NCBI GenBank assembly: GCA_021736205.1
Contig: JAIPGF010000012.1
Span: 1 to 39,820, forward strand
Direction: 5' to 3'
From: Candidatus Izemoplasma sp.
Lineage (GTDB): Bacteria > Bacillota_I > Bacilli_A > Izemoplasmatales > Izemoplasmataceae
Length of the DNA stretch: 39,820 nt
Both the position numbers and the translations under genes were made by a program. The notes under the pieces were generated by a model, which saw only the letters and a list, made by a program, of their open reading frames with translations, ran no database searches and was not told the DNA's origin. Of this stretch, positions 37,785 through 39,820 are shown one piece after another; position 1 is the first letter of the stretch; each line of letters starts with the position of its first letter.

Positions 37785-39773
37785 ATGAAACTAAAAAAAT
37801 TAGTGAGTATATTTAATCCAATGCGTCTTTGGAAATATCTATTTAAAAAACCCGTGACGCATCCTTTAAATCAAATATTCACACAAAAAAATGCAGATTA
37901 TTTAAATGATAACTATGCACTTAAAAAGAAATCATTAACACATTCAGAACCCCGACAAGCGCCCGCAAATACACGTGGATTTCACACAAACGATTGGGAA
38001 GAATGTATTGGGTGTTCAACGTGTGCTGATATCTGTCCAACCGAAGCAATTACCATGGTAGAACGTTTAGAACTAGATGAAAAAACAGGCGAACACCAAC
38101 AACGTCCTGCCATCGATTATGGCCGCTGTTGTTTTTGTGCTCTTTGTGTTGATACATGCACAACAGGCTCTTTAGAAATGTCTAATGAGTACATTTATGC
38201 GAATGATGATCCTGATAAATTCTTCTTTTTACCAACCGATACATGGGAAGGTAAGAAAGTAGAAAAAGGATACGTGCGTGATGAAACAAGTGAACTACTT
38301 GATTTAAAACGTGTTGATATGCCACATGTAGATCCCCAAGAACGCGGGGATAATTTCGTAGAAATCGTTCGTGGTTATTCCAAAGAATACGCTAAGAAAG
38401 AAGCAGCACGTTGTGTTGAATGTGGCGTGTGTGAAAGTTCATGTCCTGTACAAATGCATATTCCTGATTATATTAGAGCCATCTGGGAAGATGATATCGC
38501 AGGGGGACTTAAAACAATTTATGAAACCAATCCTTTGCCAGGTGTTTGCGGACGCGTTTGTACACATAACTGTGAAACAGCGTGTGCGATTGCAGAGCGC
38601 GGAGAAGCCATTGCGATTCGTTGGCTCAAACGCTATATTATTGATATGGCACCTGACAGTTTATACAAAGATATTTTATTAGAACCCGTTAGTGAACTGA
38701 TTGACAAACAAGTCGCAATTGTAGGAAGTGGACCAGCTGGATTAGGCGCAGCTTATTACTTGCGAGTGCTTGGATATCAAGTCGATGTCTATGAAGAAAT
38801 GCCTAAAGCAGGTGGCGTGATGCGTTATGGTATCCCCGCTTATAGATTACCCGATGAAGCAATTGATAAAGACATTGAATTTATTAAAACGATTGGGGTG
38901 AAAATTCATACCAATACCCGTGTGGGAAAAGATATAAAAATGAAGACGCTTAAAGAAGAAAACGATGCTGTATTTTTAGGAACAGGTTTCTTTAAACCAC
39001 GCGATCTAAAAATTAAGGGATCAGACCATAAAAATGTTGTTGGAGCAATGGATATTTTACCACAAGTAAGAGAATATGAACGTGGGAATTTAGACTTAGA
39101 TGATATTAATATAGAAGAAAGTGCAGTTGTTATTGGTGGTGGAGATGTTGCCTTTGATGTTGCTAGAAGTGTTACGCGTTTACAACGTAAAAAATATGGC
39201 AAATCAGATGTGAAACTTACATCGCTAGAAAATGAAGACGTCCTACCCGCCAGTGATGATGAATACAAAGAAGGAAACGAAGAAGGTATTGAATTTCACT
39301 GTGGAAACGGACCCCAAGAAGTGATGCAAGATAACGATGGCAATGTCACTGGACTCAGACTTTGGGAATGTTTATGTATCTTTGATGAAGAAGGCGCATT
39401 TAATCCAGAATTTGATGACGAATGTGAAAAAATCATTACCGGAAAACAAATCTTTATTGCCATAGGACAAGCACCAGACTATGACTATTTACCTAAATCT
39501 ATTCAAGATAAAATCAAGATTAAACGCGGTAAAATTGTTGCTGAAGAAACAGGACAAATTGCTGGTTTAGATTGGTTATTTGTTGGGGGAGATATCTTTA
39601 GAGGTCCCGACTTAATAAGTGGTGTAGCCGATGGACATCGCGCAGCTAAAGGAATTGATGAAGTACTTTTTAACAAAGATAAAGAATTAAAAAATCATCA
39701 ATCTCTAAAAGAAATGCGCGAAGCTGTAAAATATAACACACCTAAATTAACGTTGAAACAAAAAGGAAACTAA
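37785..39773 (+). CDS. Fusion of NuoI-type ferredoxin and GltD/NfnB-type NAD(P) oxidoreductase (MbxN position)
   Basis: A 662-residue fusion. Residues 1-150 are NuoI/MbhN-like: an amphipathic basic N-terminus and two [4Fe-4S] motifs, C74-C77-C80-C84 and C115-C118-C121-C125. Residues about 185-660 match the GltD/NfnB/SudB-type flavoprotein: Fe-S motif C210-C213-C216-C220 plus C255-C259-C263-C267, FAD motif GSGPAG (314-319), and dinucleotide motif GGGDVAFD (451-458). The NADPH-binding RR pair of GltD is absent: the segment is LENEDVLPAS (481-490), with Glu482 where Arg is usual, which may favour NADH. It would link ferredoxin, the NuoB/NuoD-like core and NAD(P). It is not a glutamate synthase subunit, since no GltB is nearby. 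It closes the operon. Confidence 0.9.
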   Translation: MKLKKLVSIFNPMRLWKYLFKKPVTHPLNQIFTQKNADYLNDNYALKKKSLTHSEPRQAPANTRGFHTNDWEECIGCSTCADICPTEAITMVERLELDEKTGEHQQRPAIDYGRCCFCALCVDTCTTGSLEMSNEYIYANDDPDKFFFLPTDTWEGKKVEKGYVRDETSELLDLKRVDMPHVDPQERGDNFVEIVRGYSKEYAKKEAARCVECGVCESSCPVQMHIPDYIRAIWEDDIAGGLKTIYETNPLPGVCGRVCTHNCETACAIAERGEAIAIRWLKRYIIDMAPDSLYKDILLEPVSELIDKQVAIVGSGPAGLGAAYYLRVLGYQVDVYEEMPKAGGVMRYGIPAYRLPDEAIDKDIEFIKTIGVKIHTNTRVGKDIKMKTLKEENDAVFLGTGFFKPRDLKIKGSDHKNVVGAMDILPQVREYERGNLDLDDINIEESAVVIGGGDVAFDVARSVTRLQRKKYGKSDVKLTSLENEDVLPASDDEYKEGNEEGIEFHCGNGPQEVMQDNDGNVTGLRLWECLCIFDEEGAFNPEFDDECEKIITGKQIFIAIGQAPDYDYLPKSIQDKIKIKRGKIVAEETGQIAGLDWLFVGGDIFRGPDLISGVADGHRAAKGIDEVLFNKDKELKNHQSLKEMREAVKYNTPKLTLKQKGN

Positions 39774-39779
39774 GACATA

Positions 39780-39817
39780 AACAAAAGGTCAATCCAAATT
39801 TGGATTGACCTTTTGTT
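39780..39817. terminator. Perfect palindromic, probably bidirectional, terminator
   Basis: ACAAAAGGTCAATCCAAA at 39781-39798 and its exact complement at 39799-39816 form an 18-base perfect dyad, extended by A39780-T39817. A-rich and T-rich ends on both sides suit termination on both strands. It starts six bases after the last gene and marks the end of the respiratory operon. Confidence 0.9.
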
Positions 39818-39820
39818 ATA

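Noticed and set aside
29069-39773. Annotation as a standard complex I or as a simple Mrp antiporter
   Set aside because: NuoE, NuoF and NuoG are absent and no quinone link is shown, while a complete redox arm follows the Mrp-like genes, which pure Mrp antiporters lack.
37785-39773. Annotation as glutamate synthase small subunit
   Set aside because: No GltB is present, there is an extra NuoI-type ferredoxin domain, and the gene ends a respiratory operon. The similarity is to the shared flavoprotein fold only.
1-39820. Mycoplasma-type genetic code (TGA as Trp)
   Set aside because: TGA ends several genes exactly at overlaps with the next start codon, and Trp is encoded by TGG in conserved motifs.
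1-39820. CRISPR arrays, tRNA or rRNA genes, prophage, tandem repeats
   Set aside because: None seen on reading the intergenic regions. Nearly all of the window is coding and the gaps are explained by promoters, terminators and the leader.

Overview
The window is low-GC, densely packed bacterial DNA. The standard bacterial code is used: TGA ends several genes (for example at 5469-5471, 6952-6954 and 34618-34620) and Trp is read from TGG. It therefore does not come from a Mycoplasma-type genome that reads TGA as Trp. AT richness, Shine-Dalgarno-led operons, an L-lactate dehydrogenase, abundant ABC exporters and an Mrp/Mbx-type membrane complex suggest a fermentative anaerobe near the Bacillota/Mycoplasmatota boundary (Izemoplasma-, Haloplasma- or Acholeplasma-like). 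The taxon is an inference. No tRNA, rRNA, CRISPR array, prophage or complete insertion sequence was recognised.

Layout. 1-272: possible tail of an earlier gene, then a leader with a hairpin. 273-4932: operon of an ICMT-like membrane methyltransferase, a GH3-family adenylating enzyme and a membrane GGDEF/HD-GYP cyclic-di-GMP protein. 5004-6354: GyrI-like ligand-binding protein plus a prenyltransferase-fold protein. 6532-10510: MarR regulator with heterodimeric ABC exporter pair 1. 10559-12558: HI0933-type flavoprotein and an aberrant Fpg/Nei DNA glycosylase. 12621-14410: aldo/keto reductase and Gfo/Idh/MocA dehydrogenase. 14518-15802: PadR regulator with HAAS-domain membrane protein. 15857-16804 (minus strand, the only one): L-lactate dehydrogenase. 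16963-21242: TetR regulator with exporter pair 2. 21299-22168: stand-alone acyltransferase-fold protein. 22188-27958: a long leader with a short ORF and an intrinsic terminator, then an ABC-F protein and exporter pair 3. 28153-39773: a SAM-methyltransferase-like gene followed without a break by a 13-gene respiratory complex operon, closed by a strong hairpin at 39780-39817.

Two systems stand out. (1) The 28-40 kb operon has the order Mrp E, F, G, MbhD-like, a MbhE/MrpB fusion, MrpC, two MrpD-like subunits, then NuoH-, NuoB-, NuoC- and NuoD-like subunits, and finally a NuoI-type ferredoxin domain fused to a GltD/NfnB-type flavin pyridine-nucleotide oxidoreductase. In the NuoD-like subunit both nickel-iron CxxC motifs have become CxxE (C64/E67 and C363/E366), so it should not be a hydrogenase. 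The attached FAD and dinucleotide domain suggests an ion-pumping ferredoxin:NAD(P) oxidoreductase, perhaps doing the job Rnf does elsewhere. (2) The ABC-F/exporter operon is preceded by an attenuator-like leader in which the end of a 35-codon upstream ORF can pair with the left arm of the terminator. This is the arrangement expected for induction by ribosome-stalling antibiotics.

Three heterodimeric ABC exporter pairs lie within 21 kb, each under a different type of control: MarR operator, TetR operator and leader attenuation. In each pair the first gene carries the degenerate catalytic site and the second carries the degenerate signature motif. Three local regulators (MarR, PadR, TetR) each have a palindrome placed on or beside their own -10 box, consistent with autoregulation.
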